From NCBI GenBank assembly GCA_021792235.1, contig JAJYVC010000019.1, positions 1 to 18,578 of the forward strand: a stretch of 18,578 nucleotides of DNA, written 5' to 3'. Position numbers and translations under genes: made by a program. The notes beneath the pieces were generated by a model. The model worked only from the letters and a program-made list of their open reading frames with translations, was not told the origin of the DNA and ran no database searches. The stretch comes from Microcaldota archaeon (GTDB taxonomy: Archaea; Micrarchaeota; Micrarchaeia; Micrarchaeales; CABMGC01). Of the stretch, positions 1 through 5,239 are shown piece by piece; position 1 is the stretch's first letter, and the number at the start of each line of letters is the position of its first letter.

Positions 1-146
1 TAAAGACAGCATCCATGGTTGGTTTCGCGCTTGCGGTGTTGACAGTAAGCAATGTTGCATTGCTTGCGACAACAGTGCTCGGATTTCTTGTAGGAACCGC
101 TGGGGCAGTCACTGCACTAATGAAGATGGATAGGAGGGGCAGGTGA
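1..146 (+). CDS. C-terminal end of a membrane protein (partial, cut by window edge)
   Basis: An open frame enters from the left edge and stops with TGA at 144-146. The 47 visible residues are mostly hydrophobic and could form one or two membrane helices (for example VGFALAVLTVSNVALLATTV, then a second stretch around VLGFLVGTAGAVTAL). They end in a short basic tail, KMDRRGR. A hydrophobic helix followed by a positive cytoplasmic tail fits an integral membrane protein. The family cannot be named from this fragment. A T-rich tract follows the stop and probably ends its transcript. Confidence 0.6.
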   Translation, partial: KTASMVGFALAVLTVSNVALLATTVLGFLVGTAGAVTALMKMDRRGR

Positions 147-156
147 TTCCCTCTTA

Positions 157-175
157 TTTCTTTTCCTTTTTTTTC
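157..175 (+). terminator. T-rich archaeal-type terminator
   Basis: A pyrimidine tract with runs of up to eight T begins about 10 bp after the stop codon at 146. Archaeal RNA polymerase terminates at such T-tracts without a hairpin. It would end the plus-strand membrane-protein transcript. Confidence 0.5.
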
Positions 176-236
176 ATTTAAATGTTAGAGCATCGCCGTT
201 TGATTCCGAAGAAAAATAGTAGCGCTGCAATCTGAG

Positions 237-470
237 TCAGTGTCTTAATGCAGCAGCTATGCTCTTTGCAGTTGCCTGGAGTTCTCCCCTGGCCTGTGAT
301 ATGAGAACGTTTGTTCCAGAGATTCCGAACATCTCAAGTCTCCTGAGAACGGTCAGGGATGTGCTTGGATCAAAGTTCTGCACAGCTGCGGAAAGCGCGT
401 TTCTCGCAGATTGGTTACCTTGAGAAACCTTGGCAAGTGCCGAGTCCAACTCCTTTGATGCCATTCCCAT
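237..470 (-). CDS. Small helical protein of unknown function (77 aa)
   Basis: The product is soluble and helical, without cysteine or membrane segments. Its layout is an N-terminal helix (ELDSALAKVSQGNQSARNAL), a conserved-looking middle (DPSTSLTVLRRLEMFGISGT) and an alanine-rich C-terminal helix. The middle resembles a loosely defined group of small proteins from phages and integrative elements, with the pattern GN-A-L then LL-R-L-GI-G; this is recall, not a search. A TATA-like TTTAAAT at 505-511 lies 38 bp before the ATG, which gives a short leader. A second ATG two codons in is possible. No partner gene is adjacent: 470-575 is empty and the next gene runs in the same direction. The reading frame is plausible but the function is unknown. 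Confidence 0.5.
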   Translation of the reverse strand: MGMASKELDSALAKVSQGNQSARNALSAAVQNFDPSTSLTVLRRLEMFGISGTNVLISQARGELQATAKSIAAALRH

Positions 471-574
471 AAAATCATCTGCTATTATTAAATGGTGGCC
501 TTGAATTTAAATAGCCTTTGAATTTGTAAAATTTTACAGGATTATTTGTTATTATGGAACACGGACATGATAAA

Positions 575-1351
575 CTATGCTGCTCTGCTCGCTGTTGACA
601 GCCACGCTGACAGTATAGTATCTGCAACTACCTCGAATTCCGGAGTGTTTAGTATCGTCATGGTGTGCGAATTCCACAGCCTGCGCATATTCTCGTCTGC
701 AAGGTTGTTTATCAGTATGTCCTCTGTGGCCTTCTTGGCTTCTGTGGAATTGCTTATATTTAGCTTTGCTGCTATAAGAGCAACATCGAACTGCGCACCC
801 TTGCGTATCATGAAGTATATGTCGTGTATGTCGTTAAGCTTCTTTCCTTCGTTAGCCCTCTTATCTAGGGCATCTATCTTCTCGGCAAGCTGCTCGTTAA
901 TGCTTATGGTCGATACCTTAGCACTGCTGTGGCTGCCGAACCTTAGAGTGACCTCTCGCACAGGCCTGAGTATGGGTCTGTTGAGCTGTACCTGCACTGC
1001 CAGCAGCTCGTTGCCGTTCTTCTTGAAGGAAAGGTGGTGCCCGTTTATCATCCTCCAGGAGAGCTCAGGATTATCTGAGGTGACCTGGACGGCCACCTTC
1101 TTTACCTTTTCAGTTATTCTGTCTGCATCAACTGCAGATGTTACGGATAAATCCAGGTCATTCTTTGACGCCCTTGGGCTCCCGTAGACTGTGCTCAGGA
1201 AGGACCCTCCTTTTAGGACAAGATGTTCCTGTAGGTAATGATCCTCAAAGATCAAGGATAGCACTTTGTGCTGTAGCGCCTCGGGAGCCAGCTCACCCCT
1301 TATGGCCTTTTTCAGCGCTTCCCTCGGTGTCTTCTCCCTTAATTTCATCAT
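575..1351 (-). CDS. AbiEii/AbiGii-type nucleotidyltransferase, toxin-like, without visible antitoxin
   Basis: This 258-residue protein belongs to the AbiEii/AbiGii toxin family, part of the nucleotidyltransferase superfamily (the NTase half of type IV toxin-antitoxin and abortive-infection pairs). The signature LVLKGGSFLSTVYGSPRASK at about residues 44-63 is followed by DLDL at 65-68. It contains the GG-[ST] loop and the paired acidic residues that bind metal and nucleotide. A second conserved patch, EKIDALDKRANEGKKLNDIHD (about 157-177), matches the family's K-R-x-KDxyD region. Characterised AbiEii/MenA relatives transfer nucleotides to tRNA 3' ends; that activity is inferred for this protein. 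Length is normal and the key residues look intact. The family usually sits beside an AbiEi-like DNA-binding antitoxin; here the neighbours are a 77-aa unknown and a peptidase. Two consecutive ATGs start the frame. Confidence 0.85.
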   Translation of the reverse strand: MMKLREKTPREALKKAIRGELAPEALQHKVLSLIFEDHYLQEHLVLKGGSFLSTVYGSPRASKNDLDLSVTSAVDADRITEKVKKVAVQVTSDNPELSWRMINGHHLSFKKNGNELLAVQVQLNRPILRPVREVTLRFGSHSSAKVSTISINEQLAEKIDALDKRANEGKKLNDIHDIYFMIRKGAQFDVALIAAKLNISNSTEAKKATEDILINNLADENMRRLWNSHTMTILNTPEFEVVADTILSAWLSTASRAA

Positions 1352-1433
1352 AAATACCTGATAATTATCTGGCTATTCTCATATTTAAACATGATTATGC
1401 ATTCCGAGGTAAATGCTCTTAGCTTATACGTCC

Positions 1434-2144
1434 TTAGACATGCTTCCTCAAGACATCTATCCTCTTCCCGAACTTCGGATGCGGTTCAAAAAGCCCGATA
1501 AACCTGTTCACCAGCCCTAATACCTTTCCCTCATAAGAAGTATACACGTCGCCATTGGCCGCTCTCATTGTTTCTAGTGCAGATATCATGCTCTGGGCTG
1601 AGCCGTGATTCAGCGCATTCAAATCTGCTTTAGTCTCCTCTCTCCTTTTTATTGCGGTCACGACCTTGCCTACGGCAAGCTGGGCAGAACTCAATCCTGC
1701 GTATGCAGTCGCTGCCAGAGCGGGAATATCAAGGAAACCCAGGTGTACCATGGTATCTTGCACCGGGGTGCTTAGTGCGCCGAAATACACTGCGGCAACT
1801 CCTGATGCCCATACTGCAACCTGTGAGACAGCAGCCACGCCTAGCATACGCTTCGAATGCTTTGCATGGTATGCTTCGTGGCCCATCACAGAAATGAGCT
1901 GGTCCTGGTCCAGGCATCTGACAAGCCTATAGTCTACGATCACGCGCTTGTCTGGAAATGTGATTGCATTTACTGCTGCGCCTTTAAGCCTTCCGATTAA
2001 AACCTCATCGAATACTTTTCTGTCTCTCTCTACATACTTCACTGCGCTATCAAGTTTTCTCCGCTCTGCAGCCGTTAGGGTTGAAGAATTCGGGTAAAAT
2101 ATCCTGCATATCTCACGTTCGGATAAGCGCCTGGCAATTTCCAT
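1434..2144 (-). CDS. M48-like (HtpX-type) membrane-associated zinc metallopeptidase
   Basis: The 236-residue product carries HEAYH at residues 89-93, the gluzincin zinc motif. It also has EETKAD at about 169-174, whose ExxAD form supplies the third zinc ligand in M48 peptidases. Two hydrophobic segments lie between them, at about 101-124 and 137-162. This is the HtpX-like layout, in which the catalytic site faces the cytoplasm and membrane helices follow HExxH. The family degrades damaged membrane proteins or acts as a maturation protease; the substrate here is unknown. It is slightly shorter than typical HtpX (about 290 residues) and lacks the usual N-terminal membrane helices. The start is ATG at 2144. 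A TATA box at 2168-2175 is 27 bp upstream, consistent with a leaderless message, though an AAAGGAG sequence also lies just before the start. Confidence 0.8.
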   Translation of the reverse strand: MEIARRLSEREICRIFYPNSSTLTAAERRKLDSAVKYVERDRKVFDEVLIGRLKGAAVNAITFPDKRVIVDYRLVRCLDQDQLISVMGHEAYHAKHSKRMLGVAAVSQVAVWASGVAAVYFGALSTPVQDTMVHLGFLDIPALAATAYAGLSSAQLAVGKVVTAIKRREETKADLNALNHGSAQSMISALETMRAANGDVYTSYEGKVLGLVNRFIGLFEPHPKFGKRIDVLRKHV

Positions 2145-2406
2145 GATCTGGAAATCTCCTTTTCTGGTATTTAAAGTGGTTGCTTTTGCGCAAATCCGCT
2201 TTTGGGTCTGTTATTTTTGGAATATGTTGACATATGACATAGCATGGAGAAAGGCGTATATATGGTAATGGTCGTAATATTAATTGTGAAGGCGGGTGTT
2301 GCAGTACAGCCGGTAAGGGCGGTAAAGTTTCGTCTTCCGGCGTTGGCCGATTTGCTGGCGCTCTTCCGAATCTTATCATCTGTTTGTATCTTAAAAACTG
2401 ATGTTC
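2145..2406. other. Intergenic stretch between two metallopeptidase genes
   Basis: This 262-bp gap lies between the start of the M48-like gene and the stop of the gene upstream. Apart from the TATA box at 2168-2175 I see no gene. Open frames here have no family resemblance. The part around 2285-2375 is locally GC-rich with several GGC/GCC clusters and could form RNA structure, but I could not pair it convincingly. Confidence 0.4.
2168..2175 (-). promoter_or_regulatory. TATA box for the M48-like peptidase gene
   Basis: On the minus strand the sequence reads TTTAAATA, centred about 27 bp upstream of the ATG at 2144. That spacing places the transcription start at or very near the start codon. 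Confidence 0.6.
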
Positions 2407-3195
2407 TCATGTTCTGAGGAGGCCATCCATTATCTCATAAGCGCTCTGTGCAGTGAACAAGTCGGTCATTGTCCTATCCAGATCAAAGCGGTTCTTTGCC
2501 AGCGTTGCTACTGCCATTATCCCCCCCGAGATATACTTGAAAAGTGTCCTGTCTTCTGTTCCATGTGCGAAGTCGCTGATTCCACTCCCGTGATATTTTC
2601 CTGTGACTGCACCGATTACATTCAGCACATCAACCCCCATTCCTGCATAGAACATCAGTATCTCCTCTGTTCTTTCAGTGCCGCTCTTTCCCCTGCTAGT
2701 AAGGAGCGCTGAAAACAGGTCCGCCCTCATCTCGGTCAAAACCTCTGCATTGAATGCATACGACGCGGAATATATCGGAGAGGCATTGTCCATCAGGTGC
2801 ACAAACTCGTGCGATACTATCCTGTCGTCAATGCTGTACGGATCTATCTTCAGTGTGAATCCACATACAGTAGCAGCGTTGCCTCTTGGAGCGACCAGAT
2901 CGTCAAGATGTGCCTGTATTCTCTTTATCTGATGCGCAGGATCGTAAATACCTATCTCCATGGCATATTCAGCACTCTGCCTAATCAATTCTGCAAGAGC
3001 GAATGCCTTGTCTCGATGGTCAAGCAGAACCTCTGCCTTGTATGCCGGATCAGGCACGAACGGTTCCGTAGGTCCTTCTAGATGTACTGCATTGCCATTA
3101 TGTACAATCCCGAAGTCTGCAAGCTTGGCGCTGTATTCCGCGTATCCAGTGAATACGCTGAGCTGCGTCTTTTTTGTTTTGACCTGAGTATGCAT
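2407..3195 (-). CDS. Putative zinc metallopeptidase, soluble, HExxH plus ExxAD, family not recognised
   Basis: The 262-residue product has HEFVH at residues 129-133 and EMRAD at 155-159. Two histidines plus a glutamate about 22 residues downstream match the metal site of gluzincin peptidases. No signal peptide is visible; a moderately hydrophobic stretch lies near residues 178-196 (LMFYAGMGVDVLNVIGAV) and another near 226-236. The rest does not resemble M48 beyond the metal motif, and I cannot name a family. It follows the same orientation as the M48-like gene and lies 262 bp from it, so each probably has its own promoter. Its own promoter, a TATA-rich stretch at 3225-3237, lies just beyond the stop of the peroxiredoxin C-terminal fragment. 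Substrate and partner are unknown. Confidence 0.65.
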   Translation of the reverse strand: MHTQVKTKKTQLSVFTGYAEYSAKLADFGIVHNGNAVHLEGPTEPFVPDPAYKAEVLLDHRDKAFALAELIRQSAEYAMEIGIYDPAHQIKRIQAHLDDLVAPRGNAATVCGFTLKIDPYSIDDRIVSHEFVHLMDNASPIYSASYAFNAEVLTEMRADLFSALLTSRGKSGTERTEEILMFYAGMGVDVLNVIGAVTGKYHGSGISDFAHGTEDRTLFKYISGGIMAVATLAKNRFDLDRTMTDLFTAQSAYEIMDGLLRT

Positions 3196-3224
3196 GCCTA
3201 TCTGCTTGAAGCTGAGTCAGGCCT

Positions 3225-3237
3225 GATATATAATATT
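3225..3237 (-). promoter_or_regulatory. TATA box for the putative metallopeptidase gene
   Basis: An alternating A/T stretch (minus strand TAATATTATATAT-like) is centred about 35 bp upstream of the ATG at 3195. It would give a short leader. Confidence 0.45.
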
Positions 3238-3241
3238 ATCT

Positions 3242-3421
3242 TCATAGACCTGACAGAGCTGCCCTTACCTCCTCGTAGTTTGGCTCAACTGTCGGATCTT
3301 CAGCGACCCACTTGTATGAAATCTTGCTGTCCCTTCCCACTATGAATACGGCCCTCTTCGCAGCAACATATCCCTTCATCCCAGCGAAATCCTTGAGGCC
3401 AATATGAATTTCTTGCCCCAT
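3242..3421 (-). pseudogene. Peroxiredoxin, C-terminal fragment (split gene)
   Basis: Codons before the TGA at 3242-3244 encode the C-terminal third of an AhpC/TSA (Bcp-like) peroxiredoxin. KDFAGMKGYVAAKRAVFIV is followed by a YKWVAEDPTVEPNYEEV motif, including the family's conserved AKRAVF arginine. An in-frame TAA lies just upstream of the ATG at 3421, and upstream of that the sequence no longer resembles a peroxiredoxin. The matching N-terminal part, with the peroxidatic cysteine, is at 5272-5541 on the same strand. About 20-25 residues that normally join the halves (the FPLLSD region) are absent from both. The 59-residue fragment cannot be a peroxidase on its own. I read it as the remnant left after an island separated the two ends of one gene. 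Confidence 0.85.
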
Positions 3422-3451
3422 CTTTTAGTCTTCTGGTTCAAATAACCACTA

Positions 3452-3476
3452 TTTACTGTAAATAATATACAGTAAA
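3452..3476. promoter_or_regulatory. Perfect 9-bp inverted repeat, probable operator
   Basis: TTTACTGTA at 3452-3460 and TACAGTAAA at 3468-3476 form a perfect inverted repeat with a 7-bp A/T spacer. It ends 2 bp before the TATA box of the small gene starting at 3509. This is the position of the B-recognition element and upstream activator sites, so a dimeric regulator bound here could activate or block the promoter. Confidence 0.55.
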
Positions 3477-3478
3477 GC

Positions 3479-3486
3479 TTATATAT
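3479..3486 (+). promoter_or_regulatory. TATA box for the 87-aa island gene
   Basis: TTATATAT is centred about 27 bp upstream of ATG 3509. The spacing supports that ATG as the leaderless start rather than the in-frame ATG at 3491, which would be too close to the box. Confidence 0.6.
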
Positions 3487-3508
3487 TTGTATGTTTATTA
3501 TTACCCTT

Positions 3509-3772
3509 ATGGAATCGATGATTCTCTACGATTTGAATGACAAAACGCATGCAGAGCAGACACGCATTATCCGTTTGTTATTTGGATTTAAAGATAAAAG
3601 TAACAATGGAGAATATCAATACGAACGTTTAGGTCTTTTGTCAGAGATACCTCACGTGAGGAAAACGAAAACAGTTTTGATTGTAGAAAGAAAGTATGCA
3701 GTACAAGTAATTCACACATTAAAAAAGGTCGGGGTCAAAGCGATCCTGCTGGATCCAACTCACTCTAAATAA
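3509..3772 (+). CDS. Small basic protein of unknown function (87 aa) in the island
   Basis: I chose ATG 3509 because the TATA box at 3479-3486 is about 27 bp upstream; ATG 3491 would add six residues. The product begins ESMILYDLNDKTHAEQTR and is rich in lysine and arginine. It ends in a beta-alpha-beta-like segment (TVLIVERKYAVQVIHTLKKV, then GVKAILLD) that resembles a small ferredoxin-like or ACT-like half. I do not recognise the family. No zinc motif or clear helix-turn-helix is present. The gene is alone on the plus strand, and its stop codon abuts the stop codon of the convergent RelE-like remnant with no gap. The palindrome upstream suggests regulated expression. Codon use is A/T-rich compared with the core genes. 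Confidence 0.6.
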   Translation: MESMILYDLNDKTHAEQTRIIRLLFGFKDKSNNGEYQYERLGLLSEIPHVRKTKTVLIVERKYAVQVIHTLKKVGVKAILLDPTHSK

Positions 3773-3838
3773 TTATGCAACACAGCACTTATAGAACTCC
3801 TTTTCAAAGTCATCGGTCAGCTCAACAGTATAAACCAT
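3773..3838 (-). pseudogene. RelE-like toxin N-terminal remnant (21 codons)
   Basis: The frame begins MVYTVELTDDFEKEFYKCC and stops after 21 residues. The opening beta strand (YTVELTDDF) followed by a charged helix (EKEFYK) is the typical beginning of RelE/ParE-type toxins, which are normally about 85-95 residues. The C-terminal core, including the usual catalytic basic residues, is missing. A TATA box at 3861-3866 lies 26 bp before the ATG, so a leaderless promoter survives. No antitoxin gene is visible. The resemblance is to a short motif only. It could also be a short chance frame behind a promoter. Confidence 0.35.
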
Positions 3839-3860
3839 GATATTATTAGCATCAGAAAAC

Positions 3861-3866
3861 TTTAAA
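3861..3866 (-). promoter_or_regulatory. TATA box before the RelE-like remnant
   Basis: TTTAAA (minus strand GGTTTAAAG) is centred about 26 bp upstream of the ATG at 3838, the same spacing seen at other promoters in the window. Confidence 0.45.
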
Positions 3867-3898
3867 CCTTTTTGCCGACTTTAATCTGATAATATTTT

Positions 3899-3923
3899 TC
3901 TGCGCGGCAGCTCCGCGGCCAGA
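3899..3923. terminator. GC-rich hairpin inside an AT-rich stretch
   Basis: CGCGG (3903-3907) and CCGCG (3913-3917) pair around a 5-base loop. Outer TCTG (3899-3902) and CAGA (3920-3923) extend the stem past a 2-base bulge. On the plus strand it is followed by ATTTTG, so it could end transcripts from the 87-aa gene. It also lies about 20 bp beyond the stop of the truncated minus-strand gene at 3942. It may be a terminator or a recombination-associated structure. Confidence 0.4.
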
Positions 3924-3941
3924 TTTTGCTTCGAAACAACA

Positions 3942-4172
3942 TCACTTGGGCAGATTTCTTCGCAGCTTTTCAAGCGCAGCGCGTCCTTCTGCCAGAATCG
4001 CATCCCAACTGCGGACCCCTACAACCACCGGAGCAACATCTCCAGGCGAACCGTTGCCGTAGAGGTTGAACCGTCTGCCATTGTTCCGCGCGAGGTCGTC
4101 CGAGTTGACGTTGAGGTACAACGGCACAATGTTAATCCATCTATTAAAATGCCGTTTAAGGCATCGGCAGCT
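3942..4172 (-). pseudogene. Truncated second copy of the variable-block protein
   Basis: The frame is open from just after a TGA at 4173-4175 to the TGA at 3942-3944. From a tryptophan codon at 4139 its sequence aligns without gaps to residues 137-178 of the 238-residue protein at 4361-5077. Both copies share W, PL, L, V, RF, L, G and the SP-D-VAPVVVGV stretch. The residues between are nearly all different. A GTG at 4127 could start translation, but the domain upstream of the tryptophan (the KWFYLDGQGTEKSG region) is missing, so I call it a 5'-truncated copy. After the block it ends in a short helical tail, ALEKLRRNLPK, unrelated to the tail of the other copy. It may be a dead gene or a donor cassette. 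Confidence 0.6.
4014..4125 (-). repeat. Variable block, copy 1 (DGR variable-repeat-like)
   Basis: This block aligns without gaps to 4544-4655. In the 100 aligned bases 4021-4120 against 4551-4650 I count 32 mismatches. Framework codons (CCG, TTG, CTC, GTC, CGG TTC, CTC, GGC, GAT GTT GCT CCG GTG) are identical at every base. Several hypervariable codons are AAC here and other NNC codons in the other copy. A 17-base run, GATGTTGCTCCGGTGGT, is shared near the 3' end. Confidence 0.65.
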
Positions 4173-4360
4173 TCACTATTTCGATAAAAACCTACTAAGT
4201 GTCGCTGTTGAACTTCATGTCTGGTATGTTCGTAGACTACTAGCGCTATAGACAGGCGTGTGGTTCCTTGGCTTACATCCATGAACTTTCGTTCATGATT
4301 TAACGGAACTGAAAGTCGCTACTAATCTAGGCAAAAGATAATGAGAAGTAAATCCTTTTA
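4173..4360. other. Gap between the truncated copy and the 238-aa gene
   Basis: This 188-bp stretch holds the GAAA-loop hairpin and a T-rich segment (minus strand, about 4330-4355) that could end the 53-aa/238-aa transcript. A minus-strand frame from ATG 4282 runs through it and on into the variable block in another frame. It uses CGN arginine and TTA leucine codons unlike neighbouring genes and has no family resemblance, so I do not annotate it. Confidence 0.35.
4280..4297 (-). other. 7-bp perfect hairpin with GAAA tetraloop on the coding strand
   Basis: CATGAAC and GTTCATG form a perfect 7-bp stem. On the minus strand the loop reads GAAA. It lies 64-81 bp downstream of the stop codon of the 238-residue gene. 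DGR target genes in some phages carry a hairpin with a GAAA-type loop just after the variable repeat, which makes the coincidence notable, but here it is about 250 bp beyond the block. It could instead be a transcript 3'-end structure. Confidence 0.4.
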
Positions 4361-5077
4361 TTACTGGTGTTGCGCAGCTTCTACAGCTTCCAGCAGCTCC
4401 TTATATGCAGGGAATCCATTTGTATCTATTGCACCGTTCTTTATAACTTGGGATTCGTATTCTCTCCTGGCTGCTTTTACTACCTGCTTTGAAATCGGAT
4501 TTGACTGCGCTGTTGCAGCTACGCTGCCGGCTTGGGCTCCCTTGACTCCAACTACCACCGGAGCAACATCGTCCGGAGAGAAGCTGCCAACGAGGTCGAA
4601 CCGCTCGTCTTCGTCCCAGGCGACGTAGTTCGGGGCGACGCAGAGCAACAACGGCTGGTTTCCTGACCAAACACGAACCTTCTGGTCTATTGATTCCTTT
4701 CCTGTAGATTCTACGAGCTCTCCTTTATTGTTAAATGTGTAAATTCCACTCTTTTCAGTTCCCTGACCATCAAGATAGAACCATTTGCCTTTGAGTTCTG
4801 TTATTAGTTCCGAAGAACGAGAAAGAGCCTCCTGATATGTAAGTGGCCTTAGGCCGTTATCTGCAAGAATCTTCATTGACTTAGCGTGGTCTGCCGCGTG
4901 GTCTGCTATATGCAATGCATTTCCTCCTATTTCCCTGAATTGGACCGGTTCTCTTTCTTGTGTTACTGCCATAATATCAACAATATTAGGTGTACAAAGC
5001 CTCATATTTAAATCCGATGCTTTTGTGATATTCCTGTATTGTCCTTTAATTAGTTTCTCTCGAAGCTCCCTCGTCAT
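4361..5077 (-). CDS. Putative DGR target (variable) protein, 238 aa
   Basis: The N-terminal part (about 1-95) is helical and charged, including NALHIADHAADHAKSMKILA. The middle has GKWFYLDGQGTEKSGIYTFN at 97-116 and a VWSGNQPLLL segment at 136-145. The variable block spans residues 142-178 and ends in SPDDVAPVVVGV. A 60-residue helical tail follows. There is no signal peptide or membrane segment. The W-x-G / P-L-L-V / RF-L-G / VGV pattern recalls the ligand-binding domains of DGR target proteins, which adopt a C-type-lectin fold; I infer this from pattern and from the codon-phase of the variation. Residues differing from copy 1 include 146, 148-152, 154-158, 161, 163, 165 and 166. The ATG overlaps the stop of the 53-aa gene by 4 bases. 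The cellular role is unknown. Confidence 0.6.
   Translation of the reverse strand: MTRELREKLIKGQYRNITKASDLNMRLCTPNIVDIMAVTQEREPVQFREIGGNALHIADHAADHAKSMKILADNGLRPLTYQEALSRSSELITELKGKWFYLDGQGTEKSGIYTFNNKGELVESTGKESIDQKVRVWSGNQPLLLCVAPNYVAWDEDERFDLVGSFSPDDVAPVVVGVKGAQAGSVAATAQSNPISKQVVKAARREYESQVIKNGAIDTNGFPAYKELLEAVEAAQHQ
4544..4655 (-). repeat. Variable block, copy 2 (DGR variable-repeat-like)
   Basis: This is the counterpart of 4014-4125, inside the intact gene. Across 21 codons of the core (LxV... to ...LxGx), mismatches fall 12 at first, 6 at second and 4 at third codon positions by my hand count. Normal paralogues show the reverse. Outside the core, silent third-base differences (TCG/TCT, CCT/CCG, GTT/GTA, GTA/GTT, GGG/GGA) would also fit adenine in a common template. 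Confidence 0.65.
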
Positions 5078-5235
5078 AATAAACCCTCTTTCTCAAGCTC
5101 AAGCCTGAGCCAAGCAGTGCTTCCAGCCTTCTTTGCGTATGCGTATCCTTCTGCATATGCAATGCGCTTCCTGTAAAATTCAGGCATCCTCAAAGCCGAC
5201 TTCGCGGCTTTGTTTGCTACCTTGACAAGAAACAT
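5074..5235 (-). CDS. Small basic protein (53 aa), translationally coupled to the variable protein
   Basis: The frame runs from ATG 5235 to a TGA at 5074-5076 that overlaps the ATG of the 238-residue gene (ATGA). Such overlap implies coupled translation and a shared function. The protein begins MFLVKVANKAAKSALRMPEF, is lysine- and arginine-rich, has a tyrosine/alanine repeat (YAEGYAYAKKAG), and ends in an amphipathic helix, WLRLELEKEGLL. I do not recognise it. It is too short for the Avd accessory protein of known DGRs, which is about 120 residues and forms a four-helix bundle. No TATA box lies close upstream. The pair is probably transcribed by read-through from the malic enzyme/peroxiredoxin side or has lost its own promoter. 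Confidence 0.6.
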   Translation of the reverse strand: MFLVKVANKAAKSALRMPEFYRKRIAYAEGYAYAKKAGSTAWLRLELEKEGLL

Positions 5236-5239
5236 CGCA

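Noticed and set aside
546..1187. Long plus-strand open frame opposite the nucleotidyltransferase gene
   Set aside because: It is the antisense shadow of a gene with clear family motifs. Its own translation is a serine/leucine-rich string without domain resemblance.
3429..3454. TTCAAAT-containing segment that looks like a tRNA T-arm
   Set aside because: The five bases on each side of TTCAAAT do not pair, and no acceptor or anticodon arm can be built around it.
4014..4125. Copy 1 as the DGR template repeat itself
   Set aside because: A template should have A at all mismatch positions on the coding strand. Copy 1 has T, C or G at many of them (for example TCG/CCG, CTC/GTC, CGG/TGG), so both copies look like written repeats.
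4019..4282. Minus-strand frame from ATG 4282 running through copy 1 of the variable block in another frame
   Set aside because: Its second half is an out-of-frame reading of the block (runs of Thr/Ser). Its codon use (CGN arginine, TTA leucine) is unlike neighbours, and the first 50 residues match no family I know.
5074..5235. 53-aa protein as an Avd accessory protein
   Set aside because: Avd is roughly 120 residues and forms a four-helix bundle. This protein is less than half that length.
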